From the NCBI GenBank assembly GCA_030159075.1, contig BROG01000266.1:1-64000 (forward strand): a DNA stretch of 64,000 nt, read 5' to 3'. The stretch comes from Atrina japonica. Its lineage: Eukaryota; Mollusca; Bivalvia; Pterioida; Pinnidae. Position 1 is the stretch's first letter, and every line of letters begins with the position of its first letter. Below are positions 45,401 through 52,045 of the stretch, one piece after another. Both the position numbers and the translations under genes were made by a program. Under the pieces are notes generated by a model. The model worked only from the letters and a program-made list of their open reading frames with translations, did no database searches and was not told the DNA's origin.

Positions 45401-48400
45401 CATCAAACATATTAGGCATAATCTTTTACATCAAATGACTGAGGAAATATCATATATCAAACCCTGGCCTTACGAACACAAGCTGGACCCTTTTACCAAC
45501 TGAGCAATCTGGGCTGACAACTTTGCATCGCTACACTCTTTCCCCCTAACAAGATTTCTGACCACAGAAATCCACAAGACTCATAAACCCTTTCAATCCT
45601 ACAGACCATAATAGACTGGTCTTAAACAACAGAAATGAGCATACTACTTAGATATTCAGGGGTGAAAGGGTTTACAAGCAGTTAGTTACTTAGTTGAGCG
45701 CCAAAAGACAGGGAGAAATGTGTAGCTAGATTGGGAGTACAACCCAGGACCTTCAGAACACTAACTGGATGTGGTAAGTATCTGGGCTATCTGAGTGGAC
45801 AACCGCTGTTACATACCATTTCTTGAGTCATGAAATAACATGATGTGAAAGGAATTTCTTACGTTAGATTATGTGGATATGGAATCCCATGAGTTATGAT
45901 TGTACTTTCTAGAGCCATTACCGGTCTGTGTGTGTACAAAGCTTCCTGTACCTCTTCTGAAATCTGTAGCATATCTAAAAAGGAAAAAACAAAGAGTGAT
46001 CAAAGATTACAAAGTTCACCTCACACCAACATAGAGATATCAATTAAGATAAAACCCACATCACAACCCCTTGTAGTTCACACCGTAGGGGTACACTCTT
46101 GATGCCAAACTTTATGAGGTACAAGTTGAAACAAAATAGAATAATACACAAGAAAGAAAGATACAATGTACGTCCAGTAACATACACACAGACACACACA
46201 CACACATTTAACAAATGTGACAGACAAATAGAATGGCATCTGCCAGGGAATTCTTTGGACATAACATATGACATTCATATTAGATTAATTCTAACTTTTA
46301 ATTTTCACTTTTCTTTTGTTTATCTTATGATTTTAGATAAATTTCCTATACAAGATTCAAACATGACATTTCTTCACAAATATGTGACAGTTTAAAGGTC
46401 AATGAACATGAAAAAAAAAAATTTTCGTATATACTTTTATATGACCCATATAACCAATACGGTAATTAAAAAAAACGCAATGACAAAAACCACACAGGTA
46501 TCGAGATATTTACCTTTAAAAAACTACAAATACCATGCCCCGACTGATCGCCTTCAGTAAAGATCAGCAAATCTCAGAGCGCTTGGAGTGCGACATACCA
46601 GGGTAACTGTGGTGGTGTCCGCTATTCTTATCAGAGTTAAAATATTAATACAGTACTAAGTTATTGTTTAAAGCGCTGCCTTTAGAACATGTAAGCAACA
46701 TTGATGGATAAAAAAGAGGTGTTTATTCTTTCGAAAAACATTCAAGTTTTTTCTGTTTGATAATTGACAATAGATAAATGCATTATTTTATTGTCCTCAA
46801 AACATGCATAGAGAATTTCCTAAGCTGTCGTGCGCCATGATATATTTTGTCACTTATTACTTATCATGATAAAATGGGAACTTTAATGGCCCGCCTCCTA
46901 CCTGTACAGGTAACTAAACTTTACAGTTAGTCACCTGTCGATCACCTTTCAGCTTTAGTACGTATACTCTGTGGGACGACTGTCTGTTCAGTCAAGTGAG
47001 AAAACACAGGACTCTTGTATGTCCATTTATCTACTATTTTCTTGTTTTGATAATGATTTTAGCAGAAATATATAAAACCAAAAATGTTAGGCTTAATATA
47101 TCGTATTCTCTTGATATCAGTTGAAATATGTTCATATTTCTGAATAAAATGTATAATTTCAAAATACGTGTATAATCATTTTACGCCGTCTATTTTATGA
47201 TCATCTGTGACACATGGGGGCTTAGTTTTACTTGTATCAAAACCAATGGTAAACACATGTTGGATGTACACTTTAAAACCAGGGACTGCTAAAACTAGAT
47301 GATAAAAAATTGTCAAGTTTTACTTTTGAAATAAGACTAAAATGAGTTATTCATTCAAAATTCTAAAATTCTGTTTCAAAGTTTTGAAGAAAACTGCGAT
47401 GTAAATGGCATATATTGTCAGTATTGCTGGGCACGAGCTTGAAGGAAAGAAATTTAATTTTAAATTTTTTTTCTCAATTTCAATTTTAATAAATTAATAT
47501 TCCTAAATTTCATGTACCGGTATAATTTTGAGTCATCATTATTTTACAGGGCCTATTTTATCATCGACATAAGATACATACATGTATAATGACCAAGTTT
47601 TGATCGTTTCAAAAGTCGTGGTAAATACACATGTACATTATACAATAGTGTGTAAAACCAGTGACGCTCCTGGAAAAGCTAAAAAAAAAAATAATAAAGA
47701 AATTATTAATTTTTTTATCAAAAATGAGACTAAAGTTAAGTAGATCTAATTACAAAAACTGTACGGTATACAAAATACATTTGTATTCAAATAGACAGTT
47801 TGTAATGTAGAAAACTAAGCATAAAAAGTGAACGAAAACATACCACTTGTATCAGTGATTATATATCGCTTCTTGTATTAAATCATTGTATCTGTTTTAT
47901 TCATAGTTTTAATATAAATTCAACCTCATAAATTTATGCGTAAGGCAGTAACAAATGGTATCCAAACTGATAATCCAAGAAATATACAATACATTTGTTA
48001 TGTGGACATAAAAGTTAACTTCATTTGGATATAAGACTAATATGTTTTTAATTTATTGTTGTTGTCTTACTATATGTATTATATTTCATCGGGGATATTT
48101 TAAGTTCTGGACGACAAATTCCAGTCACGATATTATATTCTCCTTCTTAAGACTATAACTTATACGTATGTCCACACACAAAGATATTTATACACAGACA
48201 ACATATCAATGGGGTTACATGGCCGGAAGACCCCGAGTGAGTTGTACTATAGATCATCTCACAAATATCTTTATCAGGGAAATGTGAAAAATTACACAAT
48301 ACTTAATTATCGGTATCTACAATGTACTTTAGGCTAAACGAATGTTTAGTCACATAGAAAATAGCTGTAGCCTATAGATCCAGAGATATATTTTAGGCTT

Positions 48401-49270
48401 TATATATCACTGATAGCTCTAAAATAAAAAAAAATAATAACTGGGTTGAAAATACATTGTTCAGCTACTAAGAACGATCTTCCAGAAAGAAAGAAGAAAA
48501 ATACAGTAAATCTATGTCTTTAATCTTACAATATGAAGCCTTATATATAGTTTTTATCTTAATACTGCTGACCACCAGATGTACGTCACTTCGAGTTCTG
48601 CAGACCTAGCGAAGTATTTGGTAAATGGAAACTACTCTTTCTAACCTAACATTTTGTTACATTTTTTCAACTTGGTATGTGTAAACGTAGGGGTAAAAAA
48701 AAATTCTTTGTACATAATACTTAGGTTTTATGTATATCTTACCAAAAATGTAATAAAATCAACATCAAATTTTCGTGTCCATTGACCTTTAATTTCCTAC
48801 ATGTATGTGAAGGGGAACACTACTTTCTTGAATATCTCCAGGTTTAAATCTAATGTTTAATGAGCAAACAAAACCATTTCTTGTGAATAATTCGAAACCA
48901 TAATACAACATTCATTGTATATGTAAGTGGCATCATCTTTTATGGGCAAAAGTGTTGGCATTGCCCACCAAAACAGCGTGTTTGACCCTAGTGACCTCTG
49001 AACTTTGAATGTTGTTTTACACAGCACTAAGTAACCAGTTTTAAGTAGTGGTTACAATGTACTCGAGAGGAGACCATCTATACCTTCCCCAAGTAAACTG
49101 GCAAACTTTCTCACAAAATCAGCTAAGGTTCCAGAGGGACTAACACATTTTACATTCAGATTTTCTTACTTGTGGATGCTCTCCTGAAGAAAGATTTCCA
49201 TGTATTGACCTTTGACCTGCAGACGTTGACCGATACCCTTTGCATTATTGATAATTTTCAGTTTACAGAT
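6285..49270 (-). CDS. Bifunctional pseudouridine-5'-phosphate glycosidase / PfkB-type kinase gene (18 coding exons; span incl. introns)
   Basis: Whole-gene entry; exons are listed separately. The fused enzyme would phosphorylate pseudouridine (PfkB domain) and split pseudouridine 5'-phosphate into uracil and ribose 5-phosphate (PsuG domain). Joining the 18 exons gives 2190 coding bases with all intron phases consistent. Visible landmarks: ALEST near residue 40 (PsuG glutamate), [12 protein letters not shown] near 85-95, [10 protein letters not shown] near 125, [11 protein letters not shown] near 147, AGVKSILD near 182, NIALVQNNA near 310, then the kinase GGVGRN near 405, GDMDIHG near 475, VWYEPTD near 526 and the PfkB SGAGD signature near 660. 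Bacteria carry the two activities as separate psuG and psuK genes; animals and fungi have such fusions. No frame break is seen. Splice junctions are hand-called, so small boundary errors are possible. A non-coding 5' exon must lie upstream of 49270, because an acceptor directly precedes the first coding exon. Confidence 0.93.
6481..7945 (-). other. Intron 17
   Basis: About 1.5 kb between exons 17 and 18. It is A+T-rich; I see no coding exon or clear element in it. Confidence 0.85.
7946..8037 (-). CDS. Exon 17 (residues about 635-664), PfkB ATP-binding signature
   Basis: Bounded by TTTTTTAG and GTAAG. It encodes [20 protein letters not shown] followed by SGAGD, the PfkB family signature 2 with its catalytic aspartate. 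Confidence 0.94.
8038..10489 (-). other. Intron 16
   Basis: Holds a small palindromic element around 8140-8310 (ends near 'aacccattcacccctaaag' and 'ggggttggtgagttaa') that also occurs at 10367-10455 and 12058-12150. Also present are a TA microsatellite (8560-8594), a GT/ATGT tract (9004-9058) and a repeat starting CAGTGAACCCGCTTTACAAC at 9058. Confidence 0.8.
10490..10668 (-). CDS. Exon 16 (residues about 575-634), PfkB kinase
   Basis: Bounded by TTTTTCAG and GTAAG. It encodes [18 protein letters not shown], the PfkB strand-turn-strand (VTxGxxG) ahead of the ATP site. A start codon is not expected inside it; the internal ATG is incidental. Confidence 0.92.
10669..12254 (-). other. Intron 15
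   Basis: Contains an inverted-repeat element at about 10690-11048, its ends reading 'ggatattttggcc' and 'ccaaaatatcccaatttacag'. A related copy lies at 33900-34090. An 'acaagaggcca' repeat starts at 11070. Confidence 0.75.
12255..12401 (-). CDS. Exon 15 (residues about 526-574), PfkB kinase
   Basis: Bounded by GTTTCAG and GTAA. It encodes [15 protein letters not shown] and then [15 protein letters not shown]. The EPTD ... SPNxNEL pattern is the PsuK-like version of the PfkB core. Confidence 0.94.
12402..12696 (-). other. Intron 14 with palindromic MITE
   Basis: Short intron with 'ggtatgacaaaggaatctcaat' (about 12517-12538) and the inverted 'attcaagagtcttatcctgg'. This is the same family as 42540-42690. 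Confidence 0.7.
12697..12811 (-). CDS. Exon 14 (residues about 488-525), PfkB kinase
   Basis: Bounded by TTTACAG and GTAAAA. It encodes [20 protein letters not shown] and then HTHGVP; DGNI is a conserved PfkB/PsuK element. Confidence 0.92.
12812..14184 (-). other. Intron 13
   Basis: Carries a SINE (separate entry) and a CT-then-CA microsatellite (13960-14115). Open frames here are low-complexity by-products. Confidence 0.85.
12961..13300 (+). mobile_element. SINE family A copy (tRNA-headed)
   Basis: The head has A box TGGTCTAGTGGTGGAG and B box GGTTTGATTCC. The body has 'tggtgacatctccatataagtgaa' and the 3' end is A-rich (ACAAACAAAAATAAAAC). Further copies lie at 14434-14775 (+), 20752-21032 (+) and 32866-33180 (-). 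Confidence 0.85.
14185..14313 (-). CDS. Exon 13 (residues about 445-487), PfkB kinase
   Basis: Bounded by ATTCAG and donor GTTAGT, chosen because the closer GTATGT would put exon 14 out of frame. It encodes [20 protein letters not shown] and then [15 protein letters not shown]. The GDMDIH block is typical of PsuK-like kinases. Confidence 0.88.
14434..14775 (+). mobile_element. SINE family A copy
   Basis: Same organisation as 12961-13300: TGGTCTAGTGGTAGAAC head, GGTTTGATTCC B box, conserved body and A-rich tail with repeated AACAAAC. Confidence 0.85.
14835..15075 (+). mobile_element. SINE family B-related copy
   Basis: tRNA-like head with B box GGTTCGAGTCTGG. The body ends 'ttgttgagtgtggcg', as in the other family B copies. 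Confidence 0.65.
15267..15434. mobile_element. MITE with pogo-like terminal inverted repeats
   Basis: Left end CAGCAGAACCTGTCTTGAGAG and right end inverted (CTGTCTGGTTCTACTG). At 168 bp it has no coding capacity. The CAGtaGAACC ends resemble those of mariner/pogo-type elements. Confidence 0.6.
15634..15835 (-). mobile_element. SINE family B copy
   Basis: Close in sequence to 1405-1660, in the same orientation. It is truncated at the tRNA-like head. Confidence 0.7.
16526..17584. repeat. 58-bp minisatellite resembling the end of exon 12 plus its splice donor
   Basis: About 17 units, some with deletions. On the plus strand a unit runs from TAGTCCTACAGCGGATATAA through CATACCATGTGTTTACAGAG to AGTGGGGGAATC. 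On the minus strand each unit contains GATTCCCCCACTCT-CTGTAAACACATG|GTATGTTC. This mirrors the last bases of exon 12 (GATTCCCACACTCT...CTGTAAACATATG|GTATGTTC), and a CTGTAG lies just before it. Long frames through the array are artefacts. Confidence 0.9.
17585..17746 (-). CDS. Exon 12 (residues about 391-444), PfkB substrate-binding segment
   Basis: Bounded by CTTGCAG and GTATGT. It encodes [20 protein letters not shown], with the PfkB GG(V)GRN sugar-binding motif, and then [11 protein letters not shown] and HCKHM. Its last part and its donor site are the apparent source of the adjoining 58-bp minisatellite. Confidence 0.93.
17747..18218 (-). other. Intron 11 with CA-rich microsatellite
   Basis: Includes a CA/CACACAT tract at about 17995-18165. 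Nothing else recognised. Confidence 0.8.
18219..18278 (-). CDS. Exon 11 (residues about 371-390), start of PfkB kinase domain
   Basis: Only 60 bases, bounded by TTTCAG and GTAAGT. It encodes [20 protein letters not shown], the first beta-strand of the PfkB fold. Confidence 0.9.
18548..18880. mobile_element. Two SINE family B pieces in opposite orientation
   Basis: 18548-18700 runs forward (head 'ggctgagtggttacgg'). 18720-18880 is inverted and ends with the complement of the same head ('aactcagccattgaggcc'). Together they form a loose inverted repeat. Confidence 0.6.
19131..27327. mobile_element. 8.2 kb putative DNA transposon bounded by a 9-bp target-site duplication
   Basis: TGTGATAGG occurs at 19131-19139 and again, in the same orientation, at 27319-27327. 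Just inside, the ends are inverted relatives: CAGGCTTGTTCGTA on the left and TACGAAAAAGCCTG on the right, with further CTTGTTCGTA/TACGAACAAG copies beyond. A 9-bp duplication suits a Mutator-like element and 8 bp would suit hAT. No transposase-length frame is visible inside, so it would be non-autonomous or badly decayed. A SINE (20752-21032) is nested in it. Confidence 0.6.
20752..21032 (+). mobile_element. SINE family A-related copy, nested
   Basis: The tRNA-like head is 'cagacagtagtgcgctcgactc' and the B-box region is GAGATCGAGTCCAG. The body has 'ggtgacatctccatatgagtgaaagg' and the tail ACAACAACAAACAAAC. Confidence 0.75.
27437..28416. repeat. MITE end followed by 13-copy, 67-bp minisatellite
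   Basis: CAGTGGAACCTCTCCTAAAG at 27437 is the left end of a pogo-like MITE. The inverse, GAGGTTCCACTG, closes every 67-bp unit from 27553 to 28416. Twelve full units plus one lacking its last 7 bases are almost identical; the one difference I found is TTGAGTCAG for TTCAGTCAG near 28040. Confidence 0.93.
28985..29105. repeat. Short tandem repeat, about 46 bp, three copies
   Basis: Each unit contains CGGGGAGAAAATTTCACA and AAAGGGACTTATTCA. Confidence 0.8.
29620..29790. repeat. 33-bp tandem repeat, about five copies
   Basis: Units read TTTTTCAAGCACTTTTCCAG followed by GACTTTTCATAGTG. Three related scattered units lie at 30110-30195. Confidence 0.85.
30760..30950 (-). CDS. Exon 10 (residues about 307-370), end of glycosidase and interdomain linker
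   Basis: Bounded by GCTTAG and GTAAG. It opens with [20 protein letters not shown], the C-terminal PsuG helix with its conserved Asn pair. About 40 residues rich in Lys, Arg and Gln follow, forming a low-complexity linker to the kinase. The kinase begins across a 12.5 kb intron. Confidence 0.93.
30951..32375 (-). other. Intron 9 with second, diverged copy of the 67-bp-type array
   Basis: 31608-32245 begins AGTGGAACCTTGCCTAAAGACC and ends GAGGTTCCACTGTAAT. Between them are about eight degenerate units (CACCTCACTAATCAGACCAC...TTAGGTGGTCTTAATAG) related to 27553-28416. Confidence 0.8.
32376..32461 (-). CDS. Exon 9 (residues about 278-306), glycosidase domain
   Basis: Bounded by TTGCAG and donor GTATCC. 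It encodes [18 protein letters not shown] followed by LSLKS. The VTP-LL-xVNExTGG block is a PsuG hallmark. Confidence 0.92.
32462..33751 (-). other. Intron 8
   Basis: Contains a minus-strand family A SINE (32866-33180, separate entry). The remainder is unassigned A+T-rich DNA. Confidence 0.8.
32866..33180 (-). mobile_element. SINE family A copy, reverse orientation
   Basis: Begins with the complement of the A-rich tail ('ttttacaccccgccaagaatttttcac') and ends with the complement of the tRNA-like head near 'ccactagatcaccgc'. Confidence 0.8.
33752..33872 (-). CDS. Exon 8 (residues about 238-278), glycosidase domain
   Basis: Bounded by ACCAG and GTAAGTCG. It encodes [18 protein letters not shown], then [11 protein letters not shown]. 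The GxLxAVPIPxE pattern is conserved in PsuG. Confidence 0.94.
33873..34388 (-). other. Intron 7
   Basis: Holds about 200 bases (33900-34090) similar to part of the inverted-repeat element at 10690-11048, sharing 'gttaatcttaattaag' and 'tgatatttcaaa'. An open frame at 34038-34304 has no recognisable family. Confidence 0.7.
34389..34515 (-). CDS. Exon 7 (residues about 196-237), glycosidase domain
   Basis: Bounded by TTTCAG and GTAAGG. It encodes [20 protein letters not shown] and then [12 protein letters not shown], a PsuG block. Frame and phase agree with both neighbours. A 31-bp minisatellite starts about 45 bases upstream of its acceptor. Confidence 0.95.
34560..35625. repeat. 31-bp minisatellite, about 33-35 copies
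   Basis: Unit TATAAACACACCATAGGATT plus GGACAGTTCTA. Units at the exon-7 side are more diverged and some carry an extra ACATGTAT; the distal half is nearly homogeneous. Confidence 0.95.
35822..36395. mobile_element. Short inverted-repeat element of the 'acaagaggcc' type
   Basis: Starts AACAAGAGGCCCATTTGGGC with 'gctcacct' and ends 'ggtccaggtgagctaaaa'. The same ends recur at 49763-50300. I recognise this as a repeat common in bivalve genomes; that is recall, not a search. Confidence 0.65.
36760..37050. repeat. GTTTCC/GGAAAC-rich repeated segment
   Basis: Many copies of GTTTCC(GCA)AGTTTC and its complement spaced 15-40 bases apart, able to fold extensively. Several overlapping 60-77 codon frames arise from this composition. 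Confidence 0.6.
37352..37610 (+). mobile_element. SINE family B copy
   Basis: tRNA-like head 'ccctggtcagatcattgccc' with B box GGTTCAAGCCCC. The body is complementary to 1405-1660 and it ends 'ttgttgagtgtgacataatac' plus an A-rich AACAAAACAAAAAAC tail. Confidence 0.75.
37684..37790 (-). CDS. Exon 6 (residues about 160-195), glycosidase active-site segment
   Basis: Bounded by TTGGACAG and GTAAGTAC. It encodes [20 protein letters not shown] followed by [15 protein letters not shown]. The Asp of LDISADL and the Lys of AGVKSILD match the residues described as metal ligand and Schiff-base lysine in bacterial PsuG. Confidence 0.95.
37985..38225. repeat. CACACA/CACCCA microsatellite
   Basis: Imperfect CA-rich tract with recurring CATCCTCAAACACCCACCC. 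Open frames on both strands here are low-complexity. Confidence 0.9.
38763..39668. mobile_element. Non-autonomous DNA transposon, about 0.9 kb, inserted in the 44-bp array
   Basis: Left end CCGTAATCGGCCGTGTATAAT and right end inverted (ATTATACACGGTCAATTACGG). The flanks 'accaaaaggt' and 'attcacttctt' together make one 44-bp repeat unit, so the element split a unit. An 88-codon minus-strand frame (39018-39284) has no transposase motif that I can see. Confidence 0.75.
39669..41028. repeat. 44-bp minisatellite, about 30 copies
   Basis: Unit GGTATTCACTTCTTAAAAGA plus CTCACACCACACAAGGTAACTCAA, with recurring variants (TACCACAA, TACCTCGA, TTACTCAA). Two partial units lie left of the inserted transposon at 38700-38762. 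Confidence 0.95.
41040..41151 (-). CDS. Exon 5 (residues about 123-159), glycosidase domain
   Basis: Bounded by TTTGTAG and GTAAGTTTG. It encodes [20 protein letters not shown] followed by [14 protein letters not shown], the most diagnostic PsuG block. A 44-bp minisatellite begins about 15 bases inside the following intron. Confidence 0.95.
41152..42790 (-). other. Intron 4 with two palindromic MITEs
   Basis: 42148-42335 starts ATGGGAGAAAAATAATCAAAC and ends inverted (ATGATTCTATTATTCTCCCAT). 42545-42690 has related ends. No coding exon seen. Confidence 0.75.
42791..42882 (-). CDS. Exon 4 (residues about 92-122), glycosidase domain
   Basis: Bounded by TTAAAG and donor GTACAT. A nearer GTAAGG donor, 7 bases upstream, would break the frame with exon 5, so the AAG|GTACAT site was chosen. 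It encodes GLSKSEI ... [13 protein letters not shown]; the Arg-Arg-Asp stretch is typical of PsuG. Confidence 0.88.
42883..44090 (-). other. Intron 3 with CACCCAAAATACA repeat
   Basis: 42920-43640 is an imperfect array of about 11-22 base units (AAAATACATCCAAACACC). The 190-codon minus-strand frame through it is low-complexity and not a gene. A MITE-like segment follows at 43785-43995 ('actgtatagttgcttatatttgcg' ... 'aacaactacacagta'). Confidence 0.85.
44091..44176 (-). CDS. Exon 3 (residues about 63-91), glycosidase domain
   Basis: Bounded by TTTGTAG and GTAAGTG. It encodes [20 protein letters not shown] and then LEGKIKV, a PsuG core segment whose second lysine matches a conserved active-site lysine of the family. 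Confidence 0.93.
44177..45862 (-). other. Intron 2
   Basis: Holds a plus-strand family B SINE (44535-44690) and a small palindromic element (45590-45675, 'accctttcaatcctacagacc' ... 'aggggtgaaagggttt') related to 28745-28835. Confidence 0.75.
45863..45974 (-). CDS. Exon 2 (residues about 26-63), start of glycosidase domain
   Basis: Acceptor TTTTTAG precedes it and donor GTAAG follows it. It encodes ISEEVQEAL followed by [19 protein letters not shown], the conserved opening of the PsuG fold. The Glu of ALEST corresponds to the catalytic/metal-site glutamate known from the E. coli enzyme. Confidence 0.93.
45975..49169 (-). other. Intron 1
   Basis: About 3.2 kb, three quarters of it the transposon at 46393-48791. 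A truncated minus-strand family B SINE lies at 49000-49145. Confidence 0.85.
46393..48791. mobile_element. 2.4 kb non-autonomous DNA transposon
   Basis: Left end TAAAGGTCAATGAACATGAA and right end inverted (TTTTCGTGTCCATTGACCTTTA). Both ends sit in TTTAA-like context, suggesting a TA or TTAA target. No transposase frame is visible. Confidence 0.65.
49170..49270 (-). CDS. Exon 1 (coding 49245-49170), start codon and leader
   Basis: The ATG is at 49245 and the coding part ends in phase 1 at a GTAAG donor. A pyrimidine-rich tract with CAG ends at 49271, so bases 49246-49270 are 5' UTR and another 5' exon exists upstream. The first 25 residues start [20 protein letters not shown] and are rich in Arg, Ser and hydrophobic residues without acids, which fits a mitochondrial presequence. 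That targeting is inference. Another frame of this exon is also open but does not join exon 2 in phase. Confidence 0.7.
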
Positions 49271-49693
49271 CTGAAAGAAATTGAGATCATCTCATAAATT
49301 AAACTTCTTATCCAAAAATATATACCAGTACATTTGTTTTGTAAAATCATTTAATTTCATGGGTTTAAATGTTTCTTTTCGAAAATAAATTCATTAATAT
49401 TAAATTTTCCTTAATTCAGAGACATCATATTGTTACAAGATCATTGAAAGTTATCTACTGTCCAAATGTAGACTTTAATGAACACTTGGGATATTATGGG
49501 TATACATTTGTAAATTTGCAAGAGATTAAATCTTTACAAAAACAGTATTATACATATATTTTATATTAGGAATCCTTAGGTGCATCTAAATTGTTTCCAC
49601 TAAATTGTGACATTCACAAGTCATGTGATCTTAATTGTTAACTTGATGATAATGATGACGACAATGATGATGACAGAGTCAATGATGATGATA

Positions 49694-49742
<49 letters not shown>

Positions 49743-49762
49743 ATACAAGGAACACAAACATA

Positions 49763-50300
49763 ACAAGAGGCCAATGGGCCACATAGCTCACCTGAACTGT
49801 GTTGGTATCTTATAAATATGGGAATCTCAATTTACAAATTATTATAAGACTCCTTGGGAGTGGAGGAGACTTAAAAATGAATGAAAATGATAAAGCTGGT
49901 AAAGATGCCAAAAACATGTCAAAAATTTATTTTCCAGCTGATTCCAAATTTATTTTCCAACTTATTCCAAAAAAAGGAAATTGAATCATGCATCCATGTA
50001 AATCACTCATATGCAATTAGTTCTTCAATCCTTGCAGCAGTTCTGAAGAATATTTTCAAAGAGGGGTATTCCTTGAGACCTATTTTGCCCCATCCTGGAT
50101 CTAGCTTTGAGTCAATCTGGTCAAAAAACACAAAACACAAACTTGGTAGGGAAACTTGGGTATTGCTTCCTTTAAAGTTTTGTCAATATCCCTTCAGCGG
50201 TTTTGAAGAACAAGTTGAGACCATGAAAAATCTCCCTCTTCTTTTTGCAGTTTTAAAAATTCATAAAAAAAATAAATTTTAGCAACATTCATTGAAGAAA
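49763..50300. mobile_element. 'acaagaggcc' type repeat element
   Basis: Starts ACAAGAGGCCAATGGGCCAC with 'agctcacctgaac', parallel to 35822-36395. Its right end is not clear. Confidence 0.5.
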
Positions 50301-50464
50301 GCATTTCTCTACCTAATTTCATGTAAAACACATTAAATGAATGCATCATGATGAATAAATAGGGAGAAAATCAAAGAAATCATACAAAAATAAATGAAAA
50401 TGACGTGTAAAAAGACATCAAAAATTTATTTCTGATTTCTATGAAATAAACAAACTTGAATCAT

Positions 50465-51597
50465 ATGTAGTACGAAAGCCCATTAGTATCAAAGAAAAAA
50501 TAAAATTATCTCGTAATTACGAGATAGTTATCTCGTTATTACGAGAAAAGATCTCATAATTATGAGATAATTATGTCGTAATAACGAGAAAAGATCTCGT
50601 AATTACGTGATACTTATGTCGTTATTACCACTTAATTATCTCATAATTATGAGATACTTATATCGTTATTAAGAGAAAAGATCTCATAATTACGAGATAA
50701 TTATGTCGTTATTACGAGAAAAGATCTCGTTATTACGAGATAGTTTTCTCATAATAACAAGAAAAGATCTCGTAATTACGAGATAGTTGGGGATAGGAAA
50801 TTATAGAAACTCAGATATTTTTGGTGTAAAAATATATAATATCGAGTTAATATATAAAATTTTCGAGTTATCTACTTTGGATTTTAGAGTGGTATTAATA
50901 GATGCATTCAGTTCTGGTCAGCACAATAACTAGTCAGAGACCTACGTGAAGCCGTTGGTATTAATCTTAATCTTGAACATTAGTGATTGATCATATAACA
51001 CTGATTAATTTTACCTCAATATCTGGACAAATATTCCAATATCTCAAAAAAAACATTAAGAAAATTTATCATGTTTACTTGAGAATTTAATTTACTCAAT
51101 TATAACGATTAATTGGATATTGACATAACCCTTATGTCAACCATCGTTGCCAATGAGCAAGACAAATTTGGTCATTATTAGAATAATAAAATTTCATGTT
51201 TTTGTTTTCATATTCAAAATGATGAAAATATTACATGTAATGAAACATACAAACACACACACTTAAAATTTCGAATTATTATTCTGAAATTTTGAGTTAT
51301 TACATATATTACGAGATAATTAAGTATAATTTCCTATCTCTAACTATCTCGTAATTACGAGATCTTTACGAAGGCCGATTAGTATCAAAGAAAAAAATAA
51401 AATTATCTCATTATTACGAGATAGTTTTCTCGTAAAAATGAGATCTTTTCTCGTAGTAAAGCCATAATTATCTCGTAATTACGAGATCTTTTCTCGTTAT
51501 TACAACATAATTATCTCGTAATTACGTAATAACGAAATAACTATCTTGTAATTACCAGATAATTTTATTTTTTTCTTTGATACTAATCGGCTTTCCT
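50465..51597. mobile_element. Inverted-repeat element filled with ATCTCGTAATTACGAGAT palindromes
   Basis: Left end GAAAGCCCATTAGTATCAAA and right end inverted (TTTGATACTAATCGGCTTTC). Each is followed inward by 'aaaattatctcg'. Two blocks, 50508-50790 and 51320-51560, are strings of TCTCGTAATTACGAGA-type palindromes. A third internal copy of the end sequence at about 51370 suggests nested or duplicated elements. Confidence 0.75.
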
Positions 51598-51634
51598 AAT
51601 GTAGAACACTCAGATGCAAATAGTATTATAAAGG

Positions 51635-51913
51635 GGTACACACTGATATAATGGGTATACACATACATGTATATAAAGGGGTACACACATATAAAAGGTA
51701 CACATATACATATACATAAAGGGGTACACACAGATATAAAGGGTACACACATACATGTATATAAAGGGGTACACACATATCAAGGGTACACATATACATG
51801 TACAAAGGGTACACACATATAAAGGATACATGTATACATGTATATAAAGGGGTACACACATACATGTGCAAAGGATATGTGTATAAAGGGGTACAAAATG
51901 GGTCCATAGAGAA

Positions 51914-51946
<33 letters not shown>

Positions 51947-52045
51947 TTTACATGTATTATAAAGGGTACACATATACATGTAGACACATATATTTTAAGT
52001 ATACAACCATACATATTTAAATTTTACACATAAATAAAGAGTGCA
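51635..52045. repeat. GTACACACATA/TAAAGG imperfect array with GA tract
   Basis: Irregular units 'aaaggggtacacacatacatgtat', interrupted by a GA-rich tract (51910-51945). The 117-134 codon minus-strand frames are repeat artefacts. Confidence 0.9.

Noticed and set aside
51610..52014. 134-codon minus-strand frame and its overlapping partner
   Set aside because: Translation of a GTACACACAT array; no domain and biased composition.
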